The notes: generated by a model from the sequence alone, not told the origin. A stretch of 64,000 nucleotides of DNA from Streptomyces rugosispiralis (GCF_024505145.1 NZ_JANIAA010000011.1:62001-126000), one strand, 5' to 3'; numbered from the stretch's first letter, positions 1 to 9,911 are shown. Translations and numbers: made by a program.

Positions 1-39
1 CGCTTGCACCCGAACACGCGGGCCGCGCTGATGCGCTGA
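1..39 (+). CDS. possible 3' tail of an upstream gene
   Basis: Reading from base 1 gives a short open frame ending RAALMR and a TGA at 37-39. It could be the end of a gene that begins before the window. It is too short to recognise, and an open frame of this length is expected by chance, so this is a tentative call. Confidence 0.25.
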   Translation, partial: RLHPNTRAALMR

Positions 40-295
40 CCTGGCGCCAGGTAGGCGCGGTACTGGAAGCGGAGCTGCACAGCGATCACCTACTAAGTTA
101 GGTTATAGCCGCCCATCAGAACATCTGTGCGGTTTGAAGTCCTGTATTCCCACGCCAGCATCGTGGTGGCGATGGCCGAGCCTCTGCTGCCGCCCGCCCG
201 GGACGGCTCGGCAACCTCGTAGCACACCGCTGTTCCCATGCGTCACACCCCCGTGGTGCTGACGCCGCACCCCGGAACGTACGAGGATGGGCCGC
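40..295. other. intergenic region upstream of the DUF885 gene
   Basis: No convincing gene. The stretch around 90-125 is AT-richer than its surroundings and could hold the promoter of the downstream gene, but no clear -35/-10 pair can be named. A GAGGA Shine-Dalgarno sits at 283-287. Confidence 0.4.
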
Positions 296-1978
296 ATGTC
301 CGATACCAAGAACGCTCCGCTGCCCCGTCAGGTCGCCGACAGCTATGTCGACGCCCTCATCGAACTCGACCCGATCACCGGCACCTACCTGGGCGTTCCC
401 GAGAGTTCCCGGCGCCTTCCGGACTTCTCCCCCGAGGGGGCGAGGGCCATCGCCGACCTCGACCGCACCACGTTGGGCCGGCTGGCCGAGGCCGAGGCGC
501 GCCCCGGCGCGGACAGCGACGCCGAGCGCCGCTGCGCCCGGCTGCTGCGGGAGCGGCTGACCGCCGAACTCGATGTGCACGAGGCCGATGAGCACCTGCG
601 CGCGGTCAGCAATCTGAGCTCCCCGCTGCACTCGGTGCGCGGCATCTTCACGGTGATGCCCACCGAGACCGAGGAGGACTGGTCGGCGGTCGCGGCCCGG
701 CTGCGCGCCGTACCGGCCGCGCTGGAGGGGTACCGCGCCTCGCTCGCCGAGGGGCTGCGGCGGAACCTGCCGGCCGGCCCCCGGCAGGTGGCCACGGTCC
801 TCGAGCAGCTGGCCGAGTGGATCGGTACGGACGGCGGCTGGTTCGCGGACTTCACCGCCGAGGGCCCCGACGCGCTGCGCGGCGAGCTGGACGAGGCGGC
901 CGTGGCGGCCACGGGCGCGCTGGCCGCGCTCCACGACTGGCTGCGGGACACCTACGCCCCGGCCATAGAGGGCGCGCCCGATGTGGTGGGGCGTGAGCGC
1001 TACCGCCGCTGGGCCCGGATGTGGAACGGCACGGACCTCGATCTGGACGAGGCGTACGCGTACGGCTGGTCGGAGTTCCACCGGATCCACGCCGAGATGC
1101 GCACCGAGGCGGAGAAGATCCTGCCCGGCGCCGACCCGTGGGAGGCGCTGCGCCACCTCGACACCCACGGCGCCCATATCGAGGGCGTCGAGGAGACCCG
1201 GGTGTGGCTGCAGGAGCTGATGGACGAGGCCATCGAGCAGCTCGACGGCACCCACTTCGACCTGGCCGAACGGGTCAAGCGGGTCGAGTCGATGATCGCC
1301 CCGCCGGGCAGCGCGGCGGCGCCGTACTACACCCAGCCGTCGGTGGACTTCTCCCGCCCCGGCCGGACCTGGCTGCCCACCATGGGCGAGACCCGCTTCC
1401 CCGTCTACGACCTGGTCTCCACCTGGTACCACGAGGGCGTCCCCGGTCACCATCTGCAGCTCGCCCAGTGGGCGCACGTCTCCGACCAGCTCTCCCGCTA
1501 CCAGGCCACGGTCGGCATGGTCAGCGCCAACGCGGAGGGCTGGGCGCTGTACGCGGAGCGGCTCATGGACGAGCTGGGCTATCTGACGGACCCGGAGCGG
1601 CGGCTGGGCTATCTGGACGCGCAGATGATGCGTGCGCTGCGGGTGATCGTGGACATCGGGATGCACCTGGAGCTGGAGATCCCCGCCGATTCGCCCTTCC
1701 ACCCCGGTGAGCGGTGGACTCCGGAGCTGGCGCGCGAGTTCTTCGGGCTGCACTGCGGCCGTCCGGCGGAGTTCCTCGACAGTGAGCTGGTGCGCTATCT
1801 GGGCATGCCGGGCCAGGCCATCGGCTACAAGCTGGGCGAGCGGGCCTGGCTGACGGGGCGGGAGGCGGCCCGTAAGGCGCACGGCGACGCCTTTGACGCG
1901 AAGAAGTGGCACATGGCGGCGCTGTCGCAGGGGTCGCTGGGGCTTGACGACCTGGTGGAGGAGCTGTCGGCGCTCTGA
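296..1978 (+). CDS. DUF885 family protein, putative zinc-dependent hydrolase
   Basis: A 560-residue protein of the DUF885 family, which is about this length in actinobacteria. The family signature HEGVPGHH falls near residues 379-386 and resembles a metal-binding helix, so a zinc peptidase-like role is usually assumed, although the substrate is unknown. No signal peptide or membrane segment is visible, so it is probably cytoplasmic. An ATG at 287 is in frame, but the GAGGA at 283-287 overlaps it and lies 8 bases before the ATG at 296, so 296 is preferred. The gene stands alone and is followed by a strong hairpin. Confidence 0.85.
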   Translation: MSDTKNAPLPRQVADSYVDALIELDPITGTYLGVPESSRRLPDFSPEGARAIADLDRTTLGRLAEAEARPGADSDAERRCARLLRERLTAELDVHEADEHLRAVSNLSSPLHSVRGIFTVMPTETEEDWSAVAARLRAVPAALEGYRASLAEGLRRNLPAGPRQVATVLEQLAEWIGTDGGWFADFTAEGPDALRGELDEAAVAATGALAALHDWLRDTYAPAIEGAPDVVGRERYRRWARMWNGTDLDLDEAYAYGWSEFHRIHAEMRTEAEKILPGADPWEALRHLDTHGAHIEGVEETRVWLQELMDEAIEQLDGTHFDLAERVKRVESMIAPPGSAAAPYYTQPSVDFSRPGRTWLPTMGETRFPVYDLVSTWYHEGVPGHHLQLAQWAHVSDQLSRYQATVGMVSANAEGWALYAERLMDELGYLTDPERRLGYLDAQMMRALRVIVDIGMHLELEIPADSPFHPGERWTPELAREFFGLHCGRPAEFLDSELVRYLGMPGQAIGYKLGERAWLTGREAARKAHGDAFDAKKWHMAALSQGSLGLDDLVEELSAL

Positions 1979-2008
1979 GCGCGGTGCGCTTCCGCGCTTG
2001 TAGTGAAC

Positions 2009-2034
2009 GGGCCGCATCCGTACGGATGCGGCCC
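2009..2034 (+). terminator. terminator hairpin after the DUF885 gene
   Basis: A perfect 26-bp palindrome (arms GGGCCGCATCCG and CGGATGCGGCCC) lies 30 bases past the stop codon. There is no T tract, as is usual for Streptomyces terminators. It is symmetrical and could also act on transcripts leaving sbcC from the other side. Confidence 0.65.
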
Positions 2035-2143
2035 GCCCCGCGAAGCGCTCCGCGGGAAGTGCCGCGAAATGCCGTCGTGCGTCCGCGAGCCGCGTTGTGG
2101 CTGGTCGGGCCCACGCGGCGGAGCCGCACATCGACACAGCCCC

Positions 2144-2160
2144 GCGCCCCTTCGGGGCGC
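2144..2160 (-). terminator. hairpin downstream of sbcC
   Basis: The arms GCGCCCC and GGGGCGC, separated by a TTC loop, lie 34 bases past the sbcC stop. The surrounding block from about 2110 (GGCGGAGCCGC followed by this stem) resembles a hairpin-rich intergenic motif common in Streptomyces, recognised from memory. It probably ends sbcDC transcription. Confidence 0.5.
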
Positions 2161-2193
2161 TGCCCGAACCGTAGCGGGCCTCCTCCTGCCTGC

Positions 2194-5100
2194 TCAGTGC
2201 GCGGCCGTCGTCCGATGCCGTACCGCCGAGCCCTGGCGGCCCTTGACGACCTCGAGCTGGGCGGGGATCCGCCGGCGCAGATCGGCGACATGGCTGACGA
2301 TGCCGACCGTACGGTCGCGTTCGCGCAGCGAGTCCAGCACGTCCATGACCTCGTCCAGGGTCTGTTCGTCGAGGCTGCCGAACCCCTCGTCGATGAAGAG
2401 GGTGTCCAGGCGGACCCCGCCCGCCTCGTCGGTGACCACGTCGGCGAGGCCCAGGGCGAGGGCGAGCGAGGCGGAGAAGGTCTCGCCGCCGGAGAGGGTG
2501 GCGGTGTCGCGTTCGCTGCCCGTCCAGGCGTCGATGACGTGCAGTCCGAGACCGGAGCGGCCGCGCCCGCCGGAGCGGGCGTCGGAGTGCACCAGGGTGT
2601 AGCGCCCGGCGGACATGTGGCGCAGCCGTACGCTCGCCGCCGCGGCGACCTGCTCCAGCCGGGCCGCCAGCACATACGCCTCCAGCCGCATCCTGCGCTC
2701 GTTGTCCGCGGAGGTGCCCGCCGCGAGCGAGGCGAGGCGGGCGATCCGGTCGTGCTCGGCGCGCAGCGGGGCGAGCCGTCGGGCGTCGGCGACGGCCCGC
2801 GCGGAGAGCGTGTCGAGCTCCTCGCAGCGGGTGCGGGCCGCGGCGTCCGCGGCCGAGACCTCGCGCAGCGCGCGGGTGGCCGCGTCGGCCGCCGTCTGCG
2901 CCGCCGAGGGGTCGGCGGGTGGCGCCTGCGCGGCCGCGAGCACCCTCGGGTCGGACAGCTCGGCCGCGACCGCCGCCGACTCCGACTGCCAGGCGTCGAG
3001 ACGGCGGCGTGCCTCGCGCTGCCGGTCCGCGGGCAGTACGGCCTCGGCGGCCTGCTCCGGGGTCTCGAACCCGGCCCGGTAGGCGGCGTCGGCGAGCCGC
3101 GCGTCGGCCTCCTTCAGCCGGTTCGCGGCCGCCTCGGCGGCCCGCGCCGCCTCGGCGGCGTGGGCCAGCAGCCCCGCCTGCCGCTCGAGCCGCGCCGCGC
3201 GCCGCGCGACGCTGGCGTCCGTGCCGCGCGCCTGCTCCAGCTCGGCCAGCAGCGCGGCCCGCTCCCGGACCAGGGCCTCGCGGTGCGAGGTGCGGGCGGC
3301 CGCCCGCCGCTCGGCCTCCTGCCGCTGTTCCGTACGGCGAGTGTGCTCGCCCTCGGCCCGGTCCAGGGCCGCGCGGGCGGCGTGCGCGTCGGCCGCCGCG
3401 TCGCGGGCCTCGGCGTACGCGGTGCGCAACTCGGCCAGGGCCCGGTCGAGTTCGGCCGCGTCCTCGCCCTCCGCGGTGGCCTCGGCGCCCGCGCGGGCCT
3501 CCCGCAGCGCGTTCCGCTTGCGCTCGGCCGCCTCGCGGACCTCCTCGGCGCGCTGGTAGTCCGCCAGCGCGGCCTCCTCCGCCGTACGGTCCACATGCCC
3601 GGCCCCGGGCCGGGCCGGGCTCGGGTGCTCGGTCGCCCCGCACACCGCGCAGGGCTCTCCGGCGCGCAGCCCGGCCGCGAGCTCGGCGGCGATGCCGCGC
3701 AGCCGGGCCTCTTTGAGGTCGAGCCAGTTCTGCCGCGCGGCGGCGGCCCCCTCCCGCGCCCGCAGCGACTCCTCCCGCGCCTGCTCCTCCTGCCCGGCGA
3801 GCCGGTCTCGCCGCCGGGCGGCCTCCAGCCGCCGCTCGGCGGGCTCGATCCGCCCGGCGAGCTGTTCGGCCCGGGTGACGGCCTCCTGCGCCACCTCGAC
3901 CCGCCGCTGATGCGCCCGGTGGGTCTCCTCCCACCCGGCGAGCCACTCGGCGGCCTCCTCGACCGCCTCGTCGTCGGCGCGGGCCTCCCGGTCGAGCGCG
4001 GCGGTCTCACGGAGGACGGCCTCCGCCCGAACCTCCCCCCGCCGCGCGGCCCCCAACGCGCCGAGCTCCTCCCGCACTCGCCGCTCGAACCGTCCCAGCC
4101 ACTCGGCATCGGCCTCGGCGAGCACCACGGCGACACCCGGGCCCCGCGAACCGGCGTCCCGCTCGCCGTACGGCCCATCACCATCACGGACCGCGCCCGC
4201 CGCCGCGCCACCACGACCCGCCTGGGGCGCGGCCCGCCCAGCCACATCGGCCCGCCCAGCCACATCGGAGCACCCAGCCACATCGGCCCGCCCAGCCACA
4301 TCGGCCCGCCCAGCCACATCGGAGCACCCAGCCACATCGGAGCACCCAGCCACATCGGCCCGCCCAGCCACATCGGAGCACCCAGCCACATCGGAGCACC
4401 CAGCCACATCGGCCCGCCCAGCCACATCGGGGCACCCAGCCACATCGGAGCACCCAGCCACATCGGCCCGCCCAGCCACATCGGGGCACCCAGCCACATC
4501 GGGGCACCCGGCCGCGTCGGGGCGCGACGCGCCCGCACTCCGCGCCCCCGAGGCGGCGGCTTCGTCGCGGGCAGGCACCGCCTGCGGCACACCGCGCTCC
4601 GACGTACCGGGACCGCCCGAGGCCGCGGCGTCGCCGGTGGACGACCGGCCCGGCCCGCCTGCCCCGGAACCGGCCCGCCCACCTGCCGCCCCGCTCTCCG
4701 CGGCCGCGACCCGGCCGGAGGCCCACGCACCCGCCCCCCGCGTCTGATCCGACAGGCCCACGACGGTGCCCTCCGCCCGAACGGGCACGTCCGGGCCCGG
4801 CGCGCCCGTTCCGGTACCGCCCTCCCCTACCGGTTGCGCCATGGGGCGCCCCTGCGGGCCGGGGTCGCCGGAGGCCGACGTCCCCGCGTCGCCGGACGAC
4901 GCCCGGCGCGGCGCGTCATCCGCGGCGTCCTCGTCGGGAGCGGGCCCGGCCCACGCGCCTTCCCCGACCGCGTGCGGGGCGGGCTCCTCCGGGCACGCGG
5001 TGGCCTGTGCGGGCAGGGGTGCGTGGGGCGAGGTGGCCGGGCCGGGGAGTGTGCGTTGGCCGGGGATGTCCGGGATCGGCGCGAGGGTCAGGTCCGCCAG

Positions 5101-6213
5101 GCCGGGTTCGGCGGACAGCCGGGCGCGGGCCTGGTGTTCGGCGGATTCGGCGGTGCGGTGGTCGCGGGCGGCGGCGGTGCGGAGGTCGAGCGCGGGGACC
5201 ACCGCGTCGGCGGCGCGGGCGCGGTCCAGCAGCTCGCGCAGGCGGTCGTGGTCGGGCCGCTGCCGTTCGAGGTCGTCCGCCCGGCGGCGGGCCTCGGCGT
5301 GGCGGCGCTGCAGCTCGGCCCGTTCCCGGGTGGCTTCGGCGGTCCGCTGGGCGGCGTCGTGGGCCGCCTCGGCGGCCCGTACGGCGGACAGCGCGATGTC
5401 CCGCCGCTCGCGTGCGCCCGTGCGCGCGACGGCGGCCCACTCCAGGACGGCGTCGGCCAGCCCCGGCTCACCGGGGGTCGGCTCGGGCAGCGGTTGGCCG
5501 TCCAGCTCCGTGGTGCGGCCCGCCGCCTGCGCCATGCGGTGGGCGAGCGCGAGCAGCCGCTCGTCCCCGGCCGCGACCCGCTTCTCCGCCGCCCGCCGCT
5601 GCTCCGCCAGCCGTTCCTCGACGGCGGCGAAGCGGCCGGTGTCGAACAGCTTGCCCAGCAGCTTGCCGCGCGCCAGCTCGTCCGCGCGCAGAAAGCGGGC
5701 GAAGTCGCCCTGCGGCAACAGCACCACCTGGCAGAACTGCTCCCGGCTCATGCCGAGCAGCTGCGCCAGCTCCTCGCCGATCTCCTGGTGCGAGCGGCTG
5801 AGGGCCTTCCACTTCCCCGCCCCCGCGCTGGTCGAGGGGGTCGGCGGGACGTACTCGCGGAGCAGGGTCCGCGCCTTCTCCCGCGTCATCCCCGTGCCCC
5901 GCTTCTTGGGGCGCGGCTGCTCGGGGCGCCGGGTGATCTCCAGACGCCGCTCCCCGACGGTGAATTCGAGCACGACCTCGGTCGGGGTCAGCGGTTCGGC
6001 GTGGTCGCTGCGCAGCGAGAGCCCGCTGCCCTGGCGGGCGCCGGGCACCTGGCCGTACAGCGCGTAGCAGACCGCGTCCAGGACGGACGTCTTGCCGGCG
6101 CCGGTCGGCCCGTGCAGCAGGAAGAGCCCGGCGGCGGACAGCTCATCGAAGTCGATCTCCTGGGTGGCGCCGAACGGCCCGAAGGCCGTGACGGCGAGCC
6201 GGTGCAGCCTCAT
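2194..6213 (-). CDS. sbcC: SbcC, nuclease-associated SMC-like ATPase
   Basis: The large subunit of the SbcCD (Rad50/Mre11-type) complex, which opens and degrades DNA hairpins and blocked ends. The N-terminus has the Walker A GPTGAGKTSVLDAV near residue 40. A zinc-hook CAVC lies near residue 855. The C-terminus carries the LSGGETFSASLALALGLAD signature and the Walker B LFIDEGFGSLDE. At 1339 residues it is about 300 longer than typical SbcC. The excess is a Gly/Ala/Pro-rich insertion (about residues 390-690) in the first coiled-coil arm, and it includes a 15-copy hexapeptide repeat. The ATG overlaps the sbcD stop (ATGA), so the two are translationally coupled. Confidence 0.95.
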   Translation of the reverse strand: MRLHRLAVTAFGPFGATQEIDFDELSAAGLFLLHGPTGAGKTSVLDAVCYALYGQVPGARQGSGLSLRSDHAEPLTPTEVVLEFTVGERRLEITRRPEQPRPKKRGTGMTREKARTLLREYVPPTPSTSAGAGKWKALSRSHQEIGEELAQLLGMSREQFCQVVLLPQGDFARFLRADELARGKLLGKLFDTGRFAAVEERLAEQRRAAEKRVAAGDERLLALAHRMAQAAGRTTELDGQPLPEPTPGEPGLADAVLEWAAVARTGARERRDIALSAVRAAEAAHDAAQRTAEATRERAELQRRHAEARRRADDLERQRPDHDRLRELLDRARAADAVVPALDLRTAAARDHRTAESAEHQARARLSAEPGLADLTLAPIPDIPGQRTLPGPATSPHAPLPAQATACPEEPAPHAVGEGAWAGPAPDEDAADDAPRRASSGDAGTSASGDPGPQGRPMAQPVGEGGTGTGAPGPDVPVRAEGTVVGLSDQTRGAGAWASGRVAAAESGAAGGRAGSGAGGPGRSSTGDAAASGGPGTSERGVPQAVPARDEAAASGARSAGASRPDAAGCPDVAGCPDVAGRADVAGCSDVAGCPDVAGRADVAGCSDVAGCSDVAGRADVAGCSDVAGCSDVAGRADVAGRADVAGCSDVAGRADVAGRAAPQAGRGGAAAGAVRDGDGPYGERDAGSRGPGVAVVLAEADAEWLGRFERRVREELGALGAARRGEVRAEAVLRETAALDREARADDEAVEEAAEWLAGWEETHRAHQRRVEVAQEAVTRAEQLAGRIEPAERRLEAARRRDRLAGQEEQAREESLRAREGAAAARQNWLDLKEARLRGIAAELAAGLRAGEPCAVCGATEHPSPARPGAGHVDRTAEEAALADYQRAEEVREAAERKRNALREARAGAEATAEGEDAAELDRALAELRTAYAEARDAAADAHAARAALDRAEGEHTRRTEQRQEAERRAAARTSHREALVRERAALLAELEQARGTDASVARRAARLERQAGLLAHAAEAARAAEAAANRLKEADARLADAAYRAGFETPEQAAEAVLPADRQREARRRLDAWQSESAAVAAELSDPRVLAAAQAPPADPSAAQTAADAATRALREVSAADAAARTRCEELDTLSARAVADARRLAPLRAEHDRIARLASLAAGTSADNERRMRLEAYVLAARLEQVAAAASVRLRHMSAGRYTLVHSDARSGGRGRSGLGLHVIDAWTGSERDTATLSGGETFSASLALALGLADVVTDEAGGVRLDTLFIDEGFGSLDEQTLDEVMDVLDSLRERDRTVGIVSHVADLRRRIPAQLEVVKGRQGSAVRHRTTAAH
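4240..4509 (-). repeat. 18-bp minisatellite inside sbcC, 15 copies
   Basis: Fifteen contiguous 18-bp units lie in frame. Each encodes DVAG preceded by CS, CP or RA in SbcC. On the + strand the unit is AGCCACATCGG plus CCCGCCC or a GAGCACCC/GGGCACCC variant. From the fourth unit on, the variants follow a regular three-unit (54-bp) order. A diverged unit flanks it at about 4510-4527. Nine units begin with cysteine. Confidence 0.95.
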
Positions 6214-7451
6214 CGCGCCGCCTCCCCCGTAGTGTCCCCCGCGGTCACGGCACCCGCCGCCGTCGCCCCCGGGCCGTTCTCCTCGCCGGGCACGACGCCC
6301 TCGTGGGCCTCGCTCCGTACCGCCTCCAGCGCGTCCCCGAGCAACGCGCGCTCCGTCTCGTCCGGGCCGCGGCCGCCCCGCACATGGGCCACGAAGTCCT
6401 CGGCGATCTGCCGGTCCGAGCGGCCGCGCAGCCGCTGTGCGTACGAGGCGAGCGGATCCTCGGGGGGCCGCTCGGGGTCGAAGACCAGCGTCAGCACATG
6501 GGGGAAGCGCCGCGCCAGCCGGGCCATCGGCTCATGCGGCCGCACCGCGTCGGTCAGCGTGGCCTCGACCCACGCCTCCTCATGGCGCTCGAGCTCCGGA
6601 TCGGCGAGCAACTCCTCGATCCGGCCGCGGATCCGGGCCAGCGGCCGCGGCACCGGGCACGCCACCCGTTCGCACGACGGCGCCTCGCCCGCCGCCCCCA
6701 GCTCCACCACCCACATGGACTTGCGGTGCGCCGCCTCGGAGAAGGAGTACGCGAGCGGGGAACCCGAGTAGCGGACGCGCTCGGTGATGGCCTGGCAGCC
6801 GTGCAGATGGCCGAGCGCCGCGTAGTCGACGCCGTCGAAGACCTCGGCGGGCACGGAGGCGACGCCGCCGACCGTGATGTCCCGCTCGCTGTCGCTGACC
6901 GCGCCACCGGTGACGAAGGCGTGCGCGAGGACGACGGACCGGGTGCCGGACGGCCGGGTGGCGAGGTCGGCGCGCACCCGGTCCATGGCGGCGCCCAGCA
7001 CCGCCGCATGCCCGGCCGCCGAGGCGCCCAACTCCTCCCGCACCAGCCCCGGTTCGAGATAGGGCAGACCGTAGAAGGCCACCTCGCCGTGGTCGTCGGG
7101 GAGGACGACGGGCGTGGCGCAGCCGGCGGGGTCGGTGCGCAGATGGATCCCGGCCCGGTCGATCAGCCCGGCGCCGACGCCGAGACGGCGGGCCGAGTCA
7201 TGGTTGCCGGAGATCATGACCGTCGGCACCCCGAGGTCCGCGAGCCGGTGCAGGGCGTCGTCGAAGAGCTCGACGGCGGCGAGCGGCGGCACGGCGCGGT
7301 CGTAGATGTCGCCCGCGACGACCACCGCGCCGATGCGCCGCTCGCGCACGGTGGTGACGAGGTGGTCGATGAACTCCCGCTGCGCGGCAAGGAGGCTGAC
7401 CCGGTGAAAGGACCGTCCGAGGTGCCAGTCGGAGGTGTGCAGAATTCTCAC
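6210..7451 (-). CDS. sbcD: SbcD, Mre11-type exonuclease subunit
   Basis: The nuclease partner of SbcC, 413 residues, with the calcineurin-like phosphoesterase motifs in order: LHTSDWHLGRSF at the N-terminus, AGDIYDRAVPP, ISGNHDSARRL and GHLHG. These supply the two-metal site. The frame stays open upstream to 7706, but the family starts at this GTG (VRILHTSDW), which has a GGAG about 8 bases upstream. Its stop overlaps the sbcC start by the usual ATGA. The C-terminal tail (about 40 residues, E/G/A-rich) is low complexity. Confidence 0.94.
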   Translation of the reverse strand: MRILHTSDWHLGRSFHRVSLLAAQREFIDHLVTTVRERRIGAVVVAGDIYDRAVPPLAAVELFDDALHRLADLGVPTVMISGNHDSARRLGVGAGLIDRAGIHLRTDPAGCATPVVLPDDHGEVAFYGLPYLEPGLVREELGASAAGHAAVLGAAMDRVRADLATRPSGTRSVVLAHAFVTGGAVSDSERDITVGGVASVPAEVFDGVDYAALGHLHGCQAITERVRYSGSPLAYSFSEAAHRKSMWVVELGAAGEAPSCERVACPVPRPLARIRGRIEELLADPELERHEEAWVEATLTDAVRPHEPMARLARRFPHVLTLVFDPERPPEDPLASYAQRLRGRSDRQIAEDFVAHVRGGRGPDETERALLGDALEAVRSEAHEGVVPGEENGPGATAAGAVTAGDTTGEAAR

Positions 7452-7627
7452 AAGTGGTCTCCGACCCGCACTTCTGTCCTTCCTCCCACCCCGGTGGCCA
7501 GCATCACACCCGCGGCGTGTACGCCGTACGGGCACCGACCACGTTAGCCGCGGTCGGTGCCCGGTCTCGCACGGACCTCGTATTTCCCGCCCGTGTCGCG
7601 GCCCGTTTCCGGGTTTTCCGCCCGTGG

Positions 7628-9622
7628 CTAGCCGTGGTGGTCCCTCCACCGCGCGTCCTCGGAGTCCTGGAGACCTTCGAAGGGGCGGGTGTCCAGGTAG
7701 TACCACTCCGCGGACGGACCCGGCTGGGACGGGCCGTAGAACGCGTCGTACAGCGCACCGGACGACGACCGCTCATCCGGCCGCGGCGGTGGCCACGACG
7801 GGGACACGGGCGAGGCCGCGTACGCCGGCGGGGATTCGGGCGAGGACTCGGGCCTGGACTTCCGCTTCGGCTTCGGCCTGGGCTTCGGCCCCGGCCCCGG
7901 AAGGTCGGGCAGCAGCAATTCCACCCGTACGGTGCCCGGCGCCCGCTTCTGCTCCACGAACTCCTCGATCTGACTGCGGCAGGCGTGGTCCAGATGGGTC
8001 ACCCCCATCAGGTCCAGCCGGATCCGCGGCGTCCCCGCCGACCCCACCGCCTCCAGCGCGTCGATCACCTTCGGCAGCCGCAGAAACGTGGCGTTGCCGG
8101 TCATGACCAGCTTGGCGGTGTCGCCCTCCACCCGGTGCTCGATGGACGTCTGCGACATCCGCAGCGCCGCCAGGACGATCCCGGCCGCGAGCCCGACCAG
8201 CACCCCCTCCAGCAGCGCGGTGGCGACGATCGTGCCCGTGGTGACGGCCATCACCACGAACTCACCGCGGTCCTGGCGCCACATCTTCGGGAACTGCTCG
8301 GGCGCGAGCAGCTTCCAGCCGCTGTGCACCAGCACACCCGCCAGCACCGAGATCGGGATCAGGGCGAGGACGCTCGGCAGCAGCAGCGCGAAGGCCAGCA
8401 ACCACAGGCCGTGCAGGGTGCGGGAGAGCCGGGTCTTGGCCCCGGCCTGCACATTGGCCGAGCTGCGGGCGACGACGGCGGTCATGGGCAGCGCGCCGAG
8501 GACGCCGCAGACGGTGTTGCCCGCGCCCTGGGCGATCAGCTCGGTGTTGTAGCGGGTGCGCGGACCGTTGTGCATCCGGTCCACGGCGGCGGCCGTGAAC
8601 AGGCTCTCCGCCGAGGCGATGACGGTGAAGGTCATGACGGCGGTGAGCACCGCCGGATCGGCCAGCCCCGCGAACTGCTCCGGCCCGGGGACCTGGACGG
8701 CCGACAGCAGATCGCCGACCTGAAGGGTCTTCACCTCCACACCGGGCAGCGCGGCGATCACGATGCCGATGGCGACGGCGACCAGCGCGGCGGGAATCCT
8801 GCTGACCGGCCCCGGCGCCTTCTTCCAGGCGAAGCTGAGGACGACCGTGGCGATGCCGAGCGACGCGGCGATGGCCGTCTGCGCGTTCGTGAAGGTGTCG
8901 AGGATATGCGCGGGAAAGCCGAGGATGTTCTCGATGGCCGTGCCGGGGGCCGTGGCATCGGCCAGCGGATACGACTGGCTGAACATCAGCGGCAGCCCGA
9001 TCCCGGCGAGCATGCCCTGGACGACGGCGATGGAGATGGCCTGGAACATACGGCCCAGCCGGATCATCCCCAGGCCGATCTGGAGCAGCCCGGACATCAG
9101 CACGATCACCCCGAGCATGGCGATGCCATGGGCCTCGACGGTCTCCGCGACAAGTGCCGTGAGCCCGGCGGCGGGCCCGCTGACCTGGAGGGCGCTGCCC
9201 CGGGTCATACCGACCACCAGCCCGCCGACGACACCGGTGATGATGCCGAGTTCGGCCGGGGTGCCGGAGGCGACGGCGACACCGATGCACAGGGGCAGGG
9301 CCACGAGGAAGACGACCAGTGAGGCGGTGATCTCGGTGCCGAGATCGACGCCCTGGACGGTCCCGCCAAGCTTGCCCTTGCCCCTGCCCTTACCTTTTCC
9401 CCCGCTCTCGCCCCTGGCGTTGTCCCCCGCCCCGCCGTCGTCCTTATGGAAGCCGGGAGCGTCGGCCGTTTCTCTTACGGTTCCCGTGGCGGGCGCGTAT
9501 GCGGGCATCGGCCGCGTCGACCGGGCGTCGCGCGCCCCGTCCGGCGGGAACACCTCGTCGATGTCGTACGACGGCGATGGAACCGGCTGATTCCGGCCAC
9601 GGGCATGTCGTCCGCTCGTCAT
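7628..9622 (-). CDS. SulP-family inorganic anion transporter with STAS domain
   Basis: A 664-residue membrane protein. It has a hydrophilic N-terminus (about 90 residues, ending in a G/K-rich run), then about ten to twelve hydrophobic segments from ITASLVVFLVALPLCIGVAVA onward, then a cytoplasmic STAS domain (about residues 490-590). A basic, proline-rich tail follows. SulP proteins move sulfate, bicarbonate or other anions; the substrate cannot be fixed here, and no carbonic anhydrase is fused or adjacent. The start at 9622 has no clear Shine-Dalgarno, so a shorter N-terminus is possible. It diverges from the two-component system. Confidence 0.87.
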   Translation of the reverse strand: MTSGRHARGRNQPVPSPSYDIDEVFPPDGARDARSTRPMPAYAPATGTVRETADAPGFHKDDGGAGDNARGESGGKGKGRGKGKLGGTVQGVDLGTEITASLVVFLVALPLCIGVAVASGTPAELGIITGVVGGLVVGMTRGSALQVSGPAAGLTALVAETVEAHGIAMLGVIVLMSGLLQIGLGMIRLGRMFQAISIAVVQGMLAGIGLPLMFSQSYPLADATAPGTAIENILGFPAHILDTFTNAQTAIAASLGIATVVLSFAWKKAPGPVSRIPAALVAVAIGIVIAALPGVEVKTLQVGDLLSAVQVPGPEQFAGLADPAVLTAVMTFTVIASAESLFTAAAVDRMHNGPRTRYNTELIAQGAGNTVCGVLGALPMTAVVARSSANVQAGAKTRLSRTLHGLWLLAFALLLPSVLALIPISVLAGVLVHSGWKLLAPEQFPKMWRQDRGEFVVMAVTTGTIVATALLEGVLVGLAAGIVLAALRMSQTSIEHRVEGDTAKLVMTGNATFLRLPKVIDALEAVGSAGTPRIRLDLMGVTHLDHACRSQIEEFVEQKRAPGTVRVELLLPDLPGPGPKPRPKPKRKSRPESSPESPPAYAASPVSPSWPPPRPDERSSSGALYDAFYGPSQPGPSAEWYYLDTRPFEGLQDSEDARWRDHHG

Positions 9623-9911
9623 GAGTGCGCCCGGACGTCACCGTCGATATCGGGACCGAGTTCCCTGCCCGCGTTGTGCGGCCGGAATTCGGGAAATCGC
9701 CCGTCGGCCAGTTTCCGGTATTCGCACGAAGCCCTCATCATGCCTCCCTGACGGGTGGTTGGACCAGATGCGAATCACCGTAGGGAGGGCCGTACCAGGC
9801 GAAGGCTAAACGAACACTAGAGCATGACAAGTTCTTCTCCAATATTCGGTCCGCGCTCGCAACATTACAAAAACCAGGAAGCCATTCCGGTATTGCGGTA
9901 CACAGGTCCCC
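9623..9911. other. divergent intergenic region between SulP and the two-component system
   Basis: 289 bases without a supported gene. The part nearest the response regulator (about 9810-9880) is clearly AT-richer (for example ACATTACAAAAACC) and is the likely promoter area. No palindromic operator stands out. Confidence 0.4.

Noticed and set aside
4240..4509. CRISPR-like array on the + strand
   Set aside because: The 18-bp units are contiguous with no unique spacers and stay in frame within sbcC, so it is a minisatellite. The SHIG-repeat peptide on the other strand is an artefact.
116..6771. Very long open frames opposite the DUF885, sbcC and sbcD genes
   Set aside because: They are shadow frames of GC-rich genes: compositionally biased (R/G/A/P-rich), without any domain, and fully overlapped by recognised genes.
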